From: an uncultured Agathobacter sp.
Lineage (GTDB): Bacteria; Bacillota; Clostridia; Lachnospirales; Lachnospiraceae
Direction: 5' to 3'
DNA length: 36,269 nucleotides
NCBI GenBank assembly: GCA_934307695.1
Contig: CAKRCS010000019.1
Span: 1 to 36,269 of the forward strand
Below, piece by piece: positions 9,223 to 17,945 of this stretch. The notes beneath the pieces were generated by a model, which ran no database searches, was not told the origin of the DNA, and saw only the letters and a list, made by a program, of their open reading frames with translations. Numbering within the stretch: position 1 is the stretch's first letter; each line of letters opens with the position of its first letter. Position numbers and translations under genes: made by a program.

Positions 9223-9978
9223 ATGTTAAAGATCGCGATATACGGAAAAGGCGGAATCGGAAAATCAACAGTTACAAGTAATCTGGCGGCGGCATTTGCA
9301 ACGCTCGGCAAGCGGGTAATACAGATCGGCTGTGACCCGAAAGCAGATTCCACCATCAATCTGCTGCACGGCGTGCCGGTGCAGCCGGTTATGACCTACA
9401 TGAGAGAGAATGACGAAGATCCGACCGATTACACGCAGATCTCAAAGGAAGGCTTTGGAGGCGTGCTTTGCATCGAGACGGGCGGACCGACTCCGGGACT
9501 CGGATGTGCGGGAAGAGGAATTATCGCAACCTTCCAGCTTCTGGAGGATCTGGAGCTTTTTGAAAAGTACAAGCCGGATGTTGTGCTCTATGATGTCCTT
9601 GGGGATGTTGTGTGCGGTGGATTTGCCGCGCCGATACGCGAGGGATATGCCGAGCATGTCCTGATCGTCACCTCCGGAGAGAAGATGGCATTGTACGCGG
9701 CGGGAAATATCCATGCGGCGGTGAAGAATTTTGAGGACAGAGGATACGCGAGTATTTACGGAATCGTTCTCAACCACCGGAACGTAGAAAATGAAAACGA
9801 AAAGGTGGAAGCCTTCGCAAAGGAGCGGGGACTTCGCATTGTCGGCGAGATCCCAAGAAGCAATGAGATCAACCGCTATGAGGATGAGGGCAGGACGGTC
9901 GTTGAGGCGGATGCCGATATTCCGGTAAGCCGGTGCTTTATAGGACTGGCAAAGCAGCTGCTTGCAGACTGCAACTAG
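9223..9978 (+). CDS. NifH-like P-loop ATPase (nitrogenase reductase family)
   Basis: The product is 251 residues, shorter than classical NifH (about 275-295). It carries the P-loop [10 protein letters not shown] (residues 7-16) and GCDPKADST. The two cysteines that bind the bridging [4Fe-4S] cluster of a NifH homodimer are Cys95 in GLGCAGRG and Cys131 in [11 protein letters not shown]. The switch-like segment after [13 protein letters not shown] is also present. These features mark an ATP-dependent electron donor of the NifH/BchL/CfbC superfamily. The shorter C-terminus and the partners point to a nitrogenase-like system rather than nitrogen fixation. It is the first gene after the leader and lies 36 bases before its NifD-like partner. 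It probably serves both NifDK-like pairs, since no second NifH is present in the window. The start follows AAGAAGGAAAG. Confidence 0.93.
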   Translation: MLKIAIYGKGGIGKSTVTSNLAAAFATLGKRVIQIGCDPKADSTINLLHGVPVQPVMTYMRENDEDPTDYTQISKEGFGGVLCIETGGPTPGLGCAGRGIIATFQLLEDLELFEKYKPDVVLYDVLGDVVCGGFAAPIREGYAEHVLIVTSGEKMALYAAGNIHAAVKNFEDRGYASIYGIVLNHRNVENENEKVEAFAKERGLRIVGEIPRSNEINRYEDEGRTVVEADADIPVSRCFIGLAKQLLADCN

Positions 9979-10014
9979 CAATAGATAAGAGAAAAAAGAC
10001 TTGGAGCATGATAT

Positions 10015-11343
10015 ATGACAGAAAAGCAACATGCAGTGTACTATACCGCAGAGGAACTGGTTCAACGTGGAAAAGAGAATATCCCAACGGAATTTATCTC
10101 AAACGAGCATCTGATTTACAGCTCTCCGGCAACGCTTGCGTTCAATTCGCCGGGCGCGGAGGGCTTTGGTGTAAAGCGGGCAGGACTTGCGGTTCCGGAA
10201 TCGGTCATGCTGATCGTTTCGCCGGGCTGCTGCGGAAGGAACACCTCACTGATCAGCAGGATGCCGGAATATAACAATCGTTTCTTCTATCTGACGATGG
10301 ATGAGGCGGACATCATCACGGGACGCCATCTGAAAAAGATCCCGCAGGCAGTCGCAGAGATCGTGGGTTTTCTGGACAAAAAGCCATCCGTTGTGATGAT
10401 CTGCATCACCTGTGTGGATGCATTGCTTGGTACGGATATGGACCGCGTCTGCCGAAAGGCACAGGAAGCGGCAGGAATACCGGTTCGCCCGTGCTATATG
10501 TATGCCTTGACAAGAGAAGGACGCAAGCCGCCGATGGTACATGTGCGGCAGTCAATCTACTCGCTGCTTGCCCCGGCAAAAAGAAATCCGGTGGCAGTAG
10601 ATATCTTAGGCTTTTTTGCACCGCTGGCAGATAACTGCGAGCTATACGATATCCTGCGTGCGCTTGGCGTGAAAAAGACAATGGAGATTTCGCGCATGGA
10701 GACCTACGGGGAATATCTGCACATGTCAGAAGCCAACTTCGCGCTGGTATTAAATCCGGAGGCGCGATTTGCTGCAAAGGATTTTGAGGAGCGGCTTTCG
10801 ATCCCTTCGATTGAGCTTACACGATTTTATGATATAAAGCGGATTCAGAAGCAGTACGCGGCACTTGCGAGAGCGCTCGGCAGCACGATTGATGATGCGG
10901 ACTACTATAAGAATGCGGAGCATGCGATCGAACGGTTAAAGGAACGGTTTGGTCAGGTGACATTTTCGGTCGGGGAGTGTTTAAACGCAGATCCGTTTGA
11001 GCTTTCACTTGCGCTTTTACAATATGGACATGCGGTGCCGGAGATCTTCGGAACGATCACGGCGGAGAATTTTATCTACCTTAAGCATATCGCACAGATC
11101 AGCCCGGACACGAAGGTGTATTCCAATCTGCATCCGTCCATGATCTTCTATGAGGAGGAGCAGACGGGAGGTCTGTTTGTCACGATCGGAAAGGACGCGG
11201 GCTACTACCATGAGGAATGTGCGAATCTTGCGTGGAATGCGGATGTGCAGCCGTATGGCTATCAGGCGGTCGAAGGGCTTTTTGATGCACTGTATGAGCT
11301 GCTTGACAAAGAGGCAGCCGGCAGCGGAAAGGAGCGGGAATGA
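10015..11343 (+). CDS. Nitrogenase component 1-like protein, NifD/NifE-type subunit (pair 1)
   Basis: The product is 442 residues. It shows the nitrogenase component 1 pattern: a short N-terminal region, then SPGCCGRN (Cys72, Cys73) at the place of the first P-cluster-type cysteines, then CITCVDALLGTD (Cys130, Cys133) resembling the third-cysteine loop with its following acidic residue. Rossmann-like repeats follow (VDILGFF, then a later segment around FSVGECL). It would form a heterotetramer-like complex with the next gene and receive electrons from the NifH-like ATPase. Family members include nitrogenases, cofactor scaffolds (NifEN), protochlorophyllide and chlorin reductases, F430 synthesis (CfbD) and methylthio-alkane reductase. 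The sequence does not look close to any one of these by eye. The stop overlaps the next start by 4 bases. Confidence 0.85.
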   Translation: MTEKQHAVYYTAEELVQRGKENIPTEFISNEHLIYSSPATLAFNSPGAEGFGVKRAGLAVPESVMLIVSPGCCGRNTSLISRMPEYNNRFFYLTMDEADIITGRHLKKIPQAVAEIVGFLDKKPSVVMICITCVDALLGTDMDRVCRKAQEAAGIPVRPCYMYALTREGRKPPMVHVRQSIYSLLAPAKRNPVAVDILGFFAPLADNCELYDILRALGVKKTMEISRMETYGEYLHMSEANFALVLNPEARFAAKDFEERLSIPSIELTRFYDIKRIQKQYAALARALGSTIDDADYYKNAEHAIERLKERFGQVTFSVGECLNADPFELSLALLQYGHAVPEIFGTITAENFIYLKHIAQISPDTKVYSNLHPSMIFYEEEQTGGLFVTIGKDAGYYHEECANLAWNADVQPYGYQAVEGLFDALYELLDKEAAGSGKERE

Positions 11344-12386
11344 AGGGACTTTTTAAATATCTGACACCGTTTGCACCGGATCAGTCCGGTGTGGTATCGG
11401 TGCTTTATGAGTTCGGCGGACTGCTCGTGATCTGTGATGCCGGTGGCTGCGCGGGAAATATCTGCGGCTTTGATGAGCCGCGCTGGAGCACGGCAAAGAG
11501 CGCTATTTTCAGCGCAGGACTCCGGGATATGGATGCGATCATGGGGCGCGACGAGCGGCTGGTGAAGAAGCTGGCGCTCGCGGCAGAACAGATCTCCGGC
11601 AATTTTGCCGCGGTGATCGGGACTCCGGTGCCTGCGGTGATCGCAACAGATTATCATGCGCTTGCAGGAATGATAAGACGCAAGGTTAAGCTTCCGGTCA
11701 TTGCGGTGGAATCGACCGGAATGTCGTACTACGACAAAGGCGCTGAGGCGGCATACTTAGAGCTGGTACGGCAGTTTGGCACGGAGAAAAAAGGGACGCA
11801 AGCCGGTCTTGTCGGTGTGTATGGTGTAAATCCGCTGGACATGGGTGACCTTATGGCAGCCAAAAAGCTGCAGCAGTATTACGACAGCAAACCGAATGCG
11901 TGCAGGCTGGCATGCTACGGAATGGGAGCAGGGATTCGTGAGCTTACGGAGGCTTCCGCGGCGGAAAAGAATCTGGTTGTTGCACCATCCGGGTTAAAGG
12001 CGGCAAAGTATATGAAGGAGCACTATGACATCCCTTATGAGATTGACAATCCGCTCGCGCGCGACTGCCTTATGGACATTGACTATACAGGAAAACGTGT
12101 GCTGATCATACACCAGCAGGTCAGCGCGCATACACTCCGCAGGGAGCTGGAGAAAAGGGGAGCCGCAGAGGTCGTTGCGGCAAACTTCTTTATGCAGATT
12201 CCGGAGCTTACACAGGAAGGGGATATCCGGCTGACGGAGGAGAGCCAGTGCGAGGAGCTTATTAACAGCGGCAGCTTTGACATTCTTATCGCAGATGCGG
12301 TGTTTATGAAAATGGCAAAGAATTTTGCGGGAATTTTCATGGAATATCCGCAGTTCGCAGTTTCGGGAAAGCTGGTTGAAGCATGA
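11340..12386 (+). CDS. Nitrogenase component 1-like protein, short NifK/NifN-type subunit (pair 1)
   Basis: The product is 348 residues, clearly shorter than NifK (about 450-520). The N-terminal segment VSVLYEFGGLLVICDAGGCAGNICGFDEPRW holds Cys32, Cys37 and Cys42 near the position where component 1 subunits bind an Fe-S cluster. The later loop that normally contains a Cys reads IGTPVPAVIATD here, with no cysteine. A second half with Rossmann-like strands (GLVGVYGVNPLD, RVLIIHQQ) follows. It overlaps the upstream NifD-like gene and the downstream hypF by 4 bases each, so the three are translationally coupled. It is the partner subunit of the preceding protein. Its role as scaffold or enzyme is not known. 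Confidence 0.8.
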   Translation: MKGLFKYLTPFAPDQSGVVSVLYEFGGLLVICDAGGCAGNICGFDEPRWSTAKSAIFSAGLRDMDAIMGRDERLVKKLALAAEQISGNFAAVIGTPVPAVIATDYHALAGMIRRKVKLPVIAVESTGMSYYDKGAEAAYLELVRQFGTEKKGTQAGLVGVYGVNPLDMGDLMAAKKLQQYYDSKPNACRLACYGMGAGIRELTEASAAEKNLVVAPSGLKAAKYMKEHYDIPYEIDNPLARDCLMDIDYTGKRVLIIHQQVSAHTLRRELEKRGAAEVVAANFFMQIPELTQEGDIRLTEESQCEELINSGSFDILIADAVFMKMAKNFAGIFMEYPQFAVSGKLVEA

Positions 12387-14722
12387 GTAAGCATATAACC
12401 AGAGAGATAAAAGTATATGGGATCGTGCAGGGTGTCGGCTTCCGCCCGACCGTGAGCAGGCATGCCGCGGCGTGTGGCGTAAGCGGCTATGTGTGCAACA
12501 AAGGACCGTATGTGCAGATCCTTGCACAGGGGGACGAAGCTGCGGTCGCGCAGTTCTTAGAGAAAATTGAAAAGGAGCCGCCGGATCGTGCGGTCATCCT
12601 GAAAATAGATGCGGTTCCGGTGGACGATGGCACTTTGTACCGCTCGTTTGAGATCATAGAGAGCGAAAAGGAGACGGGCGAGATCTTTATCCCGCCGGAC
12701 ATTGCAATATGCGAGGATTGCAGGCGGGAGCTTTACGACAAAACAAACCGCAGATACTTGCATCCGTTCATTAACTGTACCTGCTGCGGACCGAGGCTTA
12801 CGATCTTAGAATCACTTCCTTACGACAGGGAACGGACGAGCATGAAAGCGTTTGCAATGTGTCCGGAATGCAAGGATGAGTATTACGATCCAGGCAGCCG
12901 CAGATACGATGCGCAGCCGGTCTGCTGCAATGCGTGCGGACCGAGGGTATATCTGCTTGGAAAAGAGGCGCAGGATCAGGAGGCAATCCGCTATGCCAGA
13001 CGGACATTGCGGGATGGAGGCATCGTTGCGGTAAAGGGAATCGGCGGCTTTCATCTGTGCTGTGATGCAAAAAACGCATCGGCGGTACAGCGCCTCCGGG
13101 ATCAGAAGCAGCGCCCGACAAAGCCGTTTGCGGTAATGATGAAGGATATACAGACCGTCGAGCGGGAGTGCATAGTCACAGAAGAACAAAGAGCCATTCT
13201 GACCGGACACCAGAAGCCGATCCTTCTTTTAGAAAAGAAAGAAGCAAGCAGTCTGTGCGAGGCGATCGCGCCGGGAAATCCGAAGGTCGGAGTCATGCTT
13301 CCCTACGCGCCGATCCAGTTGCTGCTCTTTGATGACAGGGACGAAATTAAGGTCAGTGATACGCTCGTAATGACAAGCGGAAATACATCGGGAGCGCCGA
13401 TCTGCCGGGAGGATGCAGACGCACAGGCAGAGCTTTTTTCCCTTTGTGATGTCATTCTCTCACATGACCGGGATATCCGCATGAGAGCCGATGACACCGT
13501 TATGGATATGTTTGAAAATAAAGAGTACATGATCCGCCGTTCCAGAGGATACGCGCCGCTTCCTCAGCTTGTCCGTTCCAATCGCGCACAGCATACACAG
13601 GTGCTTGCGATGGGCGGCGAATTGAAAAATTCCTTTTGTGTCGGCAAGGACGAGCTTTTCTATATGTCTCCGTACATCGGGGACATGGAGGACATACGGA
13701 CGGTGGAGGCACAGCAGGAGAGCATTGCACGTTTTCTGGATATGCTTGAGGTCACACCGCAGGCCGTTGCATGTGATCTTCATCCGAAATACAACACCTC
13801 GGTTCTTGCAGAGGGATACAATATCCCGATCATCCGGGTGCAGCATCACTACGCACACATTGTAAGCTGCATGGCAGAAAACGACCGCATGGAGCCGGTG
13901 ATCGGCGTATCATTTGATGGAACCGGATATGGCACCGACCACACGATATGGGGCGGAGAGCTTCTGCTGGCGGATGCGTGCGACTTTGCGCGCGCCGGAC
14001 ATATCGCACCGTTTGTACAGATCGGCGGCGACTTATCCGCGAAGGAAGGCTGGCGGATCGCAGTCTCCATGCTGTACGGACGATACAGAAATGAGGAGAA
14101 AACCCTCGCTGCGGCAACGGCACTCGGACTTTGCGCGGAAGCGGATGCAAAGGTGCTGATGCGGATGTATGATCGTGGAATGAACGCAGTCACTTCCACA
14201 AGTGCCGGACGGCTGTTTGACGCGGTCAGCGCGGTACTTGGGATCTGTATACATTCCACCTTTGAGGGGGAGGCATCCACCGCACTGCAATTCGCGGCAG
14301 AAGCCTACGAGAAACAAGCACCAGAGGAAAAGTCCCCACTTTGGAAAAAGCAGACCAATCCAATCGTATCTGAAAACAGTGATACAGAACATCTGGTATT
14401 GCCTACGGATCAGCTTTTTGACTGGATCGTAGATGAAAGACAACAGGGTATGGAGGCTCCGGCACTTGCCTATGCCTTCCACGAGGCACTTGCGCAGATG
14501 ATCAAGGATGCCTGCATATCGCTCCGCAGCCGAACCGGACGCAATACCGTTGCACTAAGCGGCGGCGTTTTCCAGAATCTGCTGCTCCTTAAGCTATGCA
14601 GGACAAAGCTTACCCAAAGCGGCTTCGAGGTGCTGATCCATCATCTGGTTCCGCCGAACGATGGAGGGCTTGCACTCGGACAGGCAGTTGTGGCACGAAA
14701 CATCATTCAAAATACAAAATAA
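12383..14722 (+). CDS. hypF: Carbamoyltransferase HypF
   Basis: The product is 779 residues, the usual length for HypF. In order it has an acylphosphatase domain (GIVQGVGFRPTV near residue 13), two Cys4 zinc fingers (Cys110/113/132/135 and Cys160/163/182/185), a YrdC-like domain (GGIVAVKGIGGFHL), and a Kae1-like domain with HHYAHIVSCM and SFDGTGYGTD, ending in a VALSGGVFQN segment. In [NiFe]-hydrogenase maturation HypF uses carbamoyl phosphate and ATP to carbamoylate the C-terminal Cys of HypE, the first step in making cyanide ligands. All expected motifs are present, so it appears functional. It overlaps the NifK-like gene by 4 bases, an unusual direct coupling of a hyp gene to a nitrogenase-like gene. 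No [NiFe] hydrogenase is in the window. Confidence 0.97.
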   Translation: MSKHITREIKVYGIVQGVGFRPTVSRHAAACGVSGYVCNKGPYVQILAQGDEAAVAQFLEKIEKEPPDRAVILKIDAVPVDDGTLYRSFEIIESEKETGEIFIPPDIAICEDCRRELYDKTNRRYLHPFINCTCCGPRLTILESLPYDRERTSMKAFAMCPECKDEYYDPGSRRYDAQPVCCNACGPRVYLLGKEAQDQEAIRYARRTLRDGGIVAVKGIGGFHLCCDAKNASAVQRLRDQKQRPTKPFAVMMKDIQTVERECIVTEEQRAILTGHQKPILLLEKKEASSLCEAIAPGNPKVGVMLPYAPIQLLLFDDRDEIKVSDTLVMTSGNTSGAPICREDADAQAELFSLCDVILSHDRDIRMRADDTVMDMFENKEYMIRRSRGYAPLPQLVRSNRAQHTQVLAMGGELKNSFCVGKDELFYMSPYIGDMEDIRTVEAQQESIARFLDMLEVTPQAVACDLHPKYNTSVLAEGYNIPIIRVQHHYAHIVSCMAENDRMEPVIGVSFDGTGYGTDHTIWGGELLLADACDFARAGHIAPFVQIGGDLSAKEGWRIAVSMLYGRYRNEEKTLAAATALGLCAEADAKVLMRMYDRGMNAVTSTSAGRLFDAVSAVLGICIHSTFEGEASTALQFAAEAYEKQAPEEKSPLWKKQTNPIVSENSDTEHLVLPTDQLFDWIVDERQQGMEAPALAYAFHEALAQMIKDACISLRSRTGRNTVALSGGVFQNLLLLKLCRTKLTQSGFEVLIHHLVPPNDGGLALGQAVVARNIIQNTK

Positions 14723-14767
14723 ATAATCACAGAACTTATGCGCATCCGGAGCATAGGCAACATAATT

Positions 14768-15225
14768 GTTTTTATACTTCTCCTTTTTGAAAAAAAGCAC
14801 CACTTCAAATTGCGAAATTCTAATTCAACCGACCGGCGGTTTGTTTATGAGTTCTGTCTTTTATAGGTTTGAACACTCCAGCCCGGCGGTTCGCAGCAGA
14901 AAGACTTGCAATTCGAGAACTTTTGTGTTCTTCTTGCGGGCGAATTTTGGGAAATGTGAGCATGCCCTTCATCTGTTTGAGCTAACTGTGTTCCTATATA
15001 GAAAACGTACAAAGCGAGTTTTGAAGGGCATGCTCTAATATCAATTTCACAAAAACGCCCGCTTAGAAGAACTAAAAAGTTTGAGTGCAATCTTTCTGCC
15101 ACGGACAGCCGGGCGGGGAGTGTCAAAGCCAACAAAAGACACAACCCTATCACCACCGGAACGGTTGAAAGAATTTCTGCAATTTTTGTGGAATTGCTTT
15201 TCTCCAAAAGGAGAAGCATAAAAAC
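14768..15225. repeat. Long imperfect palindrome (MITE-like element) between hypF and hypC
   Basis: The gap of 573 bases between hypF and hypC is almost filled by a pair of inverted arms of about 204 bases (14768-14971 and 15023-15225) around a centre of about 50 bases. The outer ends read GTTTTTATACTTCTCC and, in inverted form, GTTTTTATGCTTCTCC. The inner ends match as GAGCATGCCCTTCA against TGAAGGGCATGCTC. Further matched blocks include ACACTCC, GCCCGGC, GCAGAAAGA, GTTCTTCT, GCGGGCG and GTCTTTT. By eye most positions agree. No transposase frame is present and no target duplication is clear. It could be a MITE, a decayed transposon with long terminal inverted repeats, or the gene for a long double-stranded RNA hairpin. 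Short reading frames inside it show no protein signature. Confidence 0.8.
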
Positions 15226-15295
15226 TACGATATGCTATCGCCCGGATGCATAAAGATTTATGATTATTTAGGGATAGGAAGGATAAGGAAAGAGT

Positions 15296-15508
15296 ATGTG
15301 TGTAGGATTATCAGCAAGAGTAGTAAAGATCGATAACAAAACAGCGGTTGTGGACGCATCCGGTGCAAAGCGGGAGGTATCCGTATCACTTCTGGATGAG
15401 CTGGAGCCGGGAGATTATGTGATGGTGCATGCGGGAATCGCGATCGCGAAGATCACCGATGAGGACGACAGCGAATCCGATGCAGTCATGGATGAACTGC
15501 TCTCTTAG
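15296..15508 (+). CDS. hypC: Hydrogenase maturation chaperone HypC
   Basis: The product is 70 residues, typical of HypC/HybG. It begins MCVGLSARVV, with the essential Cys2 exposed after removal of the initiator Met, and contains the LEPGDYVMVHAGIAI segment of the OB-like fold. HypC partners HypD and holds the iron atom while CN and CO ligands are attached; in [NiFe] systems it then delivers this unit to the large subunit. Here no large subunit is seen, so its delivery target may be one of the nitrogenase-like proteins or HydF (inference). It is the first gene after the palindromic element, 26 bases before hypD, with AAGGAAAG as ribosome binding site. Confidence 0.95.
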   Translation: MCVGLSARVVKIDNKTAVVDASGAKREVSVSLLDELEPGDYVMVHAGIAIAKITDEDDSESDAVMDELLS

Positions 15509-15534
15509 AAAAACGGTCAGAAGAGGAAAAAAGA

Positions 15535-16593
15535 ATGGAAAAGACGAACGAAAAGAGATCCGCGACAGAAATCATAACCGGATACAAAGGACCGAAGCTT
15601 CGGATCATGGAGGTGTGCGGCACGCATACGCATGAGATATTCCGGCTGGGAATCCGAGCACTGCTCCCGGAAAATATCGAGCTGATCTCAGGACCGGGAT
15701 GTCCGGTATGCGTAACGCCGACCGGATACATTGACGAAGCAATCTGGCTTGCAAAGGAAAAACAGGTGACAATCTGCACCTTCGGAGATCTGGTGAGGGT
15801 TCCGGGAAGTACAGAAAGTCTGGCTGGCGCAAGAGCAGCGGGAGCACATATCCAGGTCGTGTATTCACCGCTCGATGCGGAAATCTATGCGAAAGAGCAT
15901 CCGGATGAACAGGTTGTATTCCTGTCGGTCGGATTTGAGACGACCACCCCTGCAAGCTGTCTGGCAGTCAGGCAGGCGCTGGAGGACGGGCTATCTAATT
16001 TCTCGATACTTACAGCGAATAAGACGATGCCGAGCGCGTATCAGGCACTGAAGGACTCGGTGGATGTTTACCTGTATCCGGGACATGTAAATGCGATTAC
16101 GGGAACCGGGCTTTGCGAATCACTTGTAGAGGAGGGAATCAGCGGAGTGGTAGCCGGATTTACGGCAAAAGAGCTTGTGACAGCACTTGCGGCAGCCGTG
16201 ATCAAATCACAGGAGGGAAAACCGTTCTTTGTGAATGCATACCCGCGTGTCGTGACGAGAGAGGGAAGCAAAGAGGCACAGAAGATCGTCGCAGACATGA
16301 TGGAGCCGTGCGATGCGAGATGGAGAGGACTGGGCGTGATCCCGGCTTCCGGCATGAAGCTTCGCAGTGCGTATGCAACGTATGATGCAAGGAGCAAATA
16401 CCAGATCCCGGCAATCGAGGGACAGGAAAATCCGGCATGCAGATGCGGCGAGGTATTGCAGGGAAAGTGCAAATCCTCCGACTGCCCGCTATTTGGAAAG
16501 ACATGTACACCGGAGCATCCGGTAGGGGCATGTATGGTGTCCAATGAAGGGGCATGCAGCGCATATTATTCCTACGCGGATATGCTGGCGTAG
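15535..16593 (+). CDS. hypD: Hydrogenase maturation Fe-S protein HypD
   Basis: The product is 352 residues, normal for HypD. It carries the conserved motifs MEVCGTHTHE (Cys28) and GPGCPVCVTP (Cys56, Cys59), SVGFETTTPA, and a C-terminal Cys-rich [4Fe-4S] region (Cys302, 304, 312, 317, 324, 333, 341) including GACMVSNEGACSAYY. HypD with HypC is the scaffold on which the Fe(CN)2(CO) unit is assembled, and its redox chemistry transfers cyanide from HypE thiocyanate. All key cysteines are retained, so it is predicted to be active. It lies between hypC and hypE in what looks like one transcription unit. Confidence 0.97.
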   Translation: MEKTNEKRSATEIITGYKGPKLRIMEVCGTHTHEIFRLGIRALLPENIELISGPGCPVCVTPTGYIDEAIWLAKEKQVTICTFGDLVRVPGSTESLAGARAAGAHIQVVYSPLDAEIYAKEHPDEQVVFLSVGFETTTPASCLAVRQALEDGLSNFSILTANKTMPSAYQALKDSVDVYLYPGHVNAITGTGLCESLVEEGISGVVAGFTAKELVTALAAAVIKSQEGKPFFVNAYPRVVTREGSKEAQKIVADMMEPCDARWRGLGVIPASGMKLRSAYATYDARSKYQIPAIEGQENPACRCGEVLQGKCKSSDCPLFGKTCTPEHPVGACMVSNEGACSAYYSYADMLA

Positions 16594-16648
16594 GACTTGT
16601 CCAAAACAGAAAACCAGATACTTACAGATAGATGAGGAGAAAACCAAG

Positions 16649-17653
16649 ATGAGTGAAACAGTTACCTTAGCGCACGGCGCAGGCGGACGGCAGACCAGCG
16701 AGCTGATCGACCGCGTATTTAAAAGACATTTTTCCAACCCGAATCTGACTGCGGATGATGCAGCAGTGCTCACCCCGCCGGTCGGGCGTATGGCGATGAC
16801 AACAGACGGCTTTATCGTATCACCGGCATTTTTCGCGGGCGGAAATATCGGTAAGCTGTCAATCTGCGGAACGGTGAACGACCTGTCCTGCATGGGCGCA
16901 AAGCCACTGTACCTGACCTGTTCATTCGTGATTGAGGAAGGCTTTGAAATGGATAAGCTAGAGCAGATCGCGGAGGCAATGGCAAAGACCGCTGCCGAAT
17001 GCGGTGTCCAGATCGTAGCAGGAGACACGAAGGTCGCAGGCAAAGGTCAGGTCGACGGAGTGTTTATCACCACGACCGGAGTAGGAGAGATCATTGACGG
17101 CGTGGAGACCTCCGGCGCAAAGGCAAAGCCGGGGGATGTCGTTCTGGTGACCGGAGATATCGGCAGACACGGTTGCACGATCCTTTTGGAGCGGGAAGAT
17201 TTTGGAATTGATGCGGATGTGACAAGTGACTGTGCACCGCTGTGGGAATGTGTGAATGCGATGCTTGACGTGACGAAGGACATTCATGTTATCCGCGACG
17301 CGACAAGAGGTGGTGTCGGAACGGTTCTCTATGAGATTGCAGGACAGAGCGAGGTAGGCGTTAAGATAGACTCTGGGAAGGTTCCGGTTGAACCGCAGGT
17401 AAAGGGCGTATGCAGTATGCTTGGACTCGAACCGCTTTATCTGGCGTGTGAAGGCCGGCTTGTGGTGGTTGTTCCGGGAGAACATGCGGATGCAGTGCTT
17501 GCCGCACTCAAAAACTGCAAGTATTCCAAGGATGCGGCAATCATCGGAGAGATCACGAAGGAACATGCAAAGAGCGTTGTAATGACGACCGAGATCGGTT
17601 CGCAGACAATGCTGCCAAGACCGGGCGGAGAGCTTTTACCGCGTATCTGCTAA
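16649..17653 (+). CDS. hypE: Carbamoyl-dehydrating enzyme HypE
   Basis: The start at 16649 is chosen because HypE proteins begin at a segment like TLAHGAGGRQT; longer in-frame extension runs back into hypD and has no family features. The product is 334 residues and ends in LPRIC, the diagnostic C-terminal Cys that HypF carbamoylates and HypE dehydrates, using ATP, to a thiocyanate. The PurM/AIRS-type ATP-binding region (GDTKVAGKGQVDG, TGDIGRHG, RDATRGGVG) is intact. HypE supplies CN to HypCD. It sits 55 bases after hypD and 22 bases before the TM1266-type gene. Confidence 0.96.
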   Translation: MSETVTLAHGAGGRQTSELIDRVFKRHFSNPNLTADDAAVLTPPVGRMAMTTDGFIVSPAFFAGGNIGKLSICGTVNDLSCMGAKPLYLTCSFVIEEGFEMDKLEQIAEAMAKTAAECGVQIVAGDTKVAGKGQVDGVFITTTGVGEIIDGVETSGAKAKPGDVVLVTGDIGRHGCTILLEREDFGIDADVTSDCAPLWECVNAMLDVTKDIHVIRDATRGGVGTVLYEIAGQSEVGVKIDSGKVPVEPQVKGVCSMLGLEPLYLACEGRLVVVVPGEHADAVLAALKNCKYSKDAAIIGEITKEHAKSVVMTTEIGSQTMLPRPGGELLPRIC

Positions 17654-17675
17654 TGGAAAAGGACGGGAGAATGCT

Positions 17676-17945
17676 ATGACAACAAGAGTGGCAGTAATAT
17701 CGATCATCGTGGAGCAGAATGGGGATACGGAGGAATTGAACCATCTGCTCAGTACGTATGGAAGTTACATTATCGGGCGTATGGGAATCCCTTACCGCAA
17801 GAAGAATATCAGTATCATCAGCGTGGCAATCGATGCACCGCAGGATATTACAAGTACCTTAACCGGCAAGATCGGACAACTTCAGGGAATCAGCAGCAAG
17901 ACGGTTTATTCCCAGATCATCAGTGATGTAGAGGAAACATGCTAA
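17676..17945 (+). CDS. TM1266-type iron-only hydrogenase system regulator
   Basis: The product is 89 residues with an ACT-like beta-alpha-beta pattern: VAVISIIVEQNG at the start, then YGSYIIGRMGIPYRKKNISIISVAIDAP, then LTGKIGQLQGISSKTVYSQI. This matches the small family named after Thermotoga TM1266, which is commonly encoded beside [FeFe]-hydrogenase maturation genes and called a putative regulator; it also resembles NikR C-terminal domains. No DNA-binding domain is present. The biochemical role is unproven. Its end overlaps the next NifD-like gene by 7 bases, so it is coupled to the second nitrogenase-like pair. Confidence 0.85.
   Translation: MTTRVAVISIIVEQNGDTEELNHLLSTYGSYIIGRMGIPYRKKNISIISVAIDAPQDITSTLTGKIGQLQGISSKTVYSQIISDVEETC

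Noticed and set aside
14766..15038. Small plus-strand frame of 90 codons between hypF and hypC
   Set aside because: It lies in one arm and the centre of the palindrome, has no ribosome binding site and shows no family feature.
12383..17653. A [NiFe]-hydrogenase operon
   Set aside because: HypC, D, E and F are present, but no large or small hydrogenase subunit, HypA, HypB or maturation protease is found in the window.
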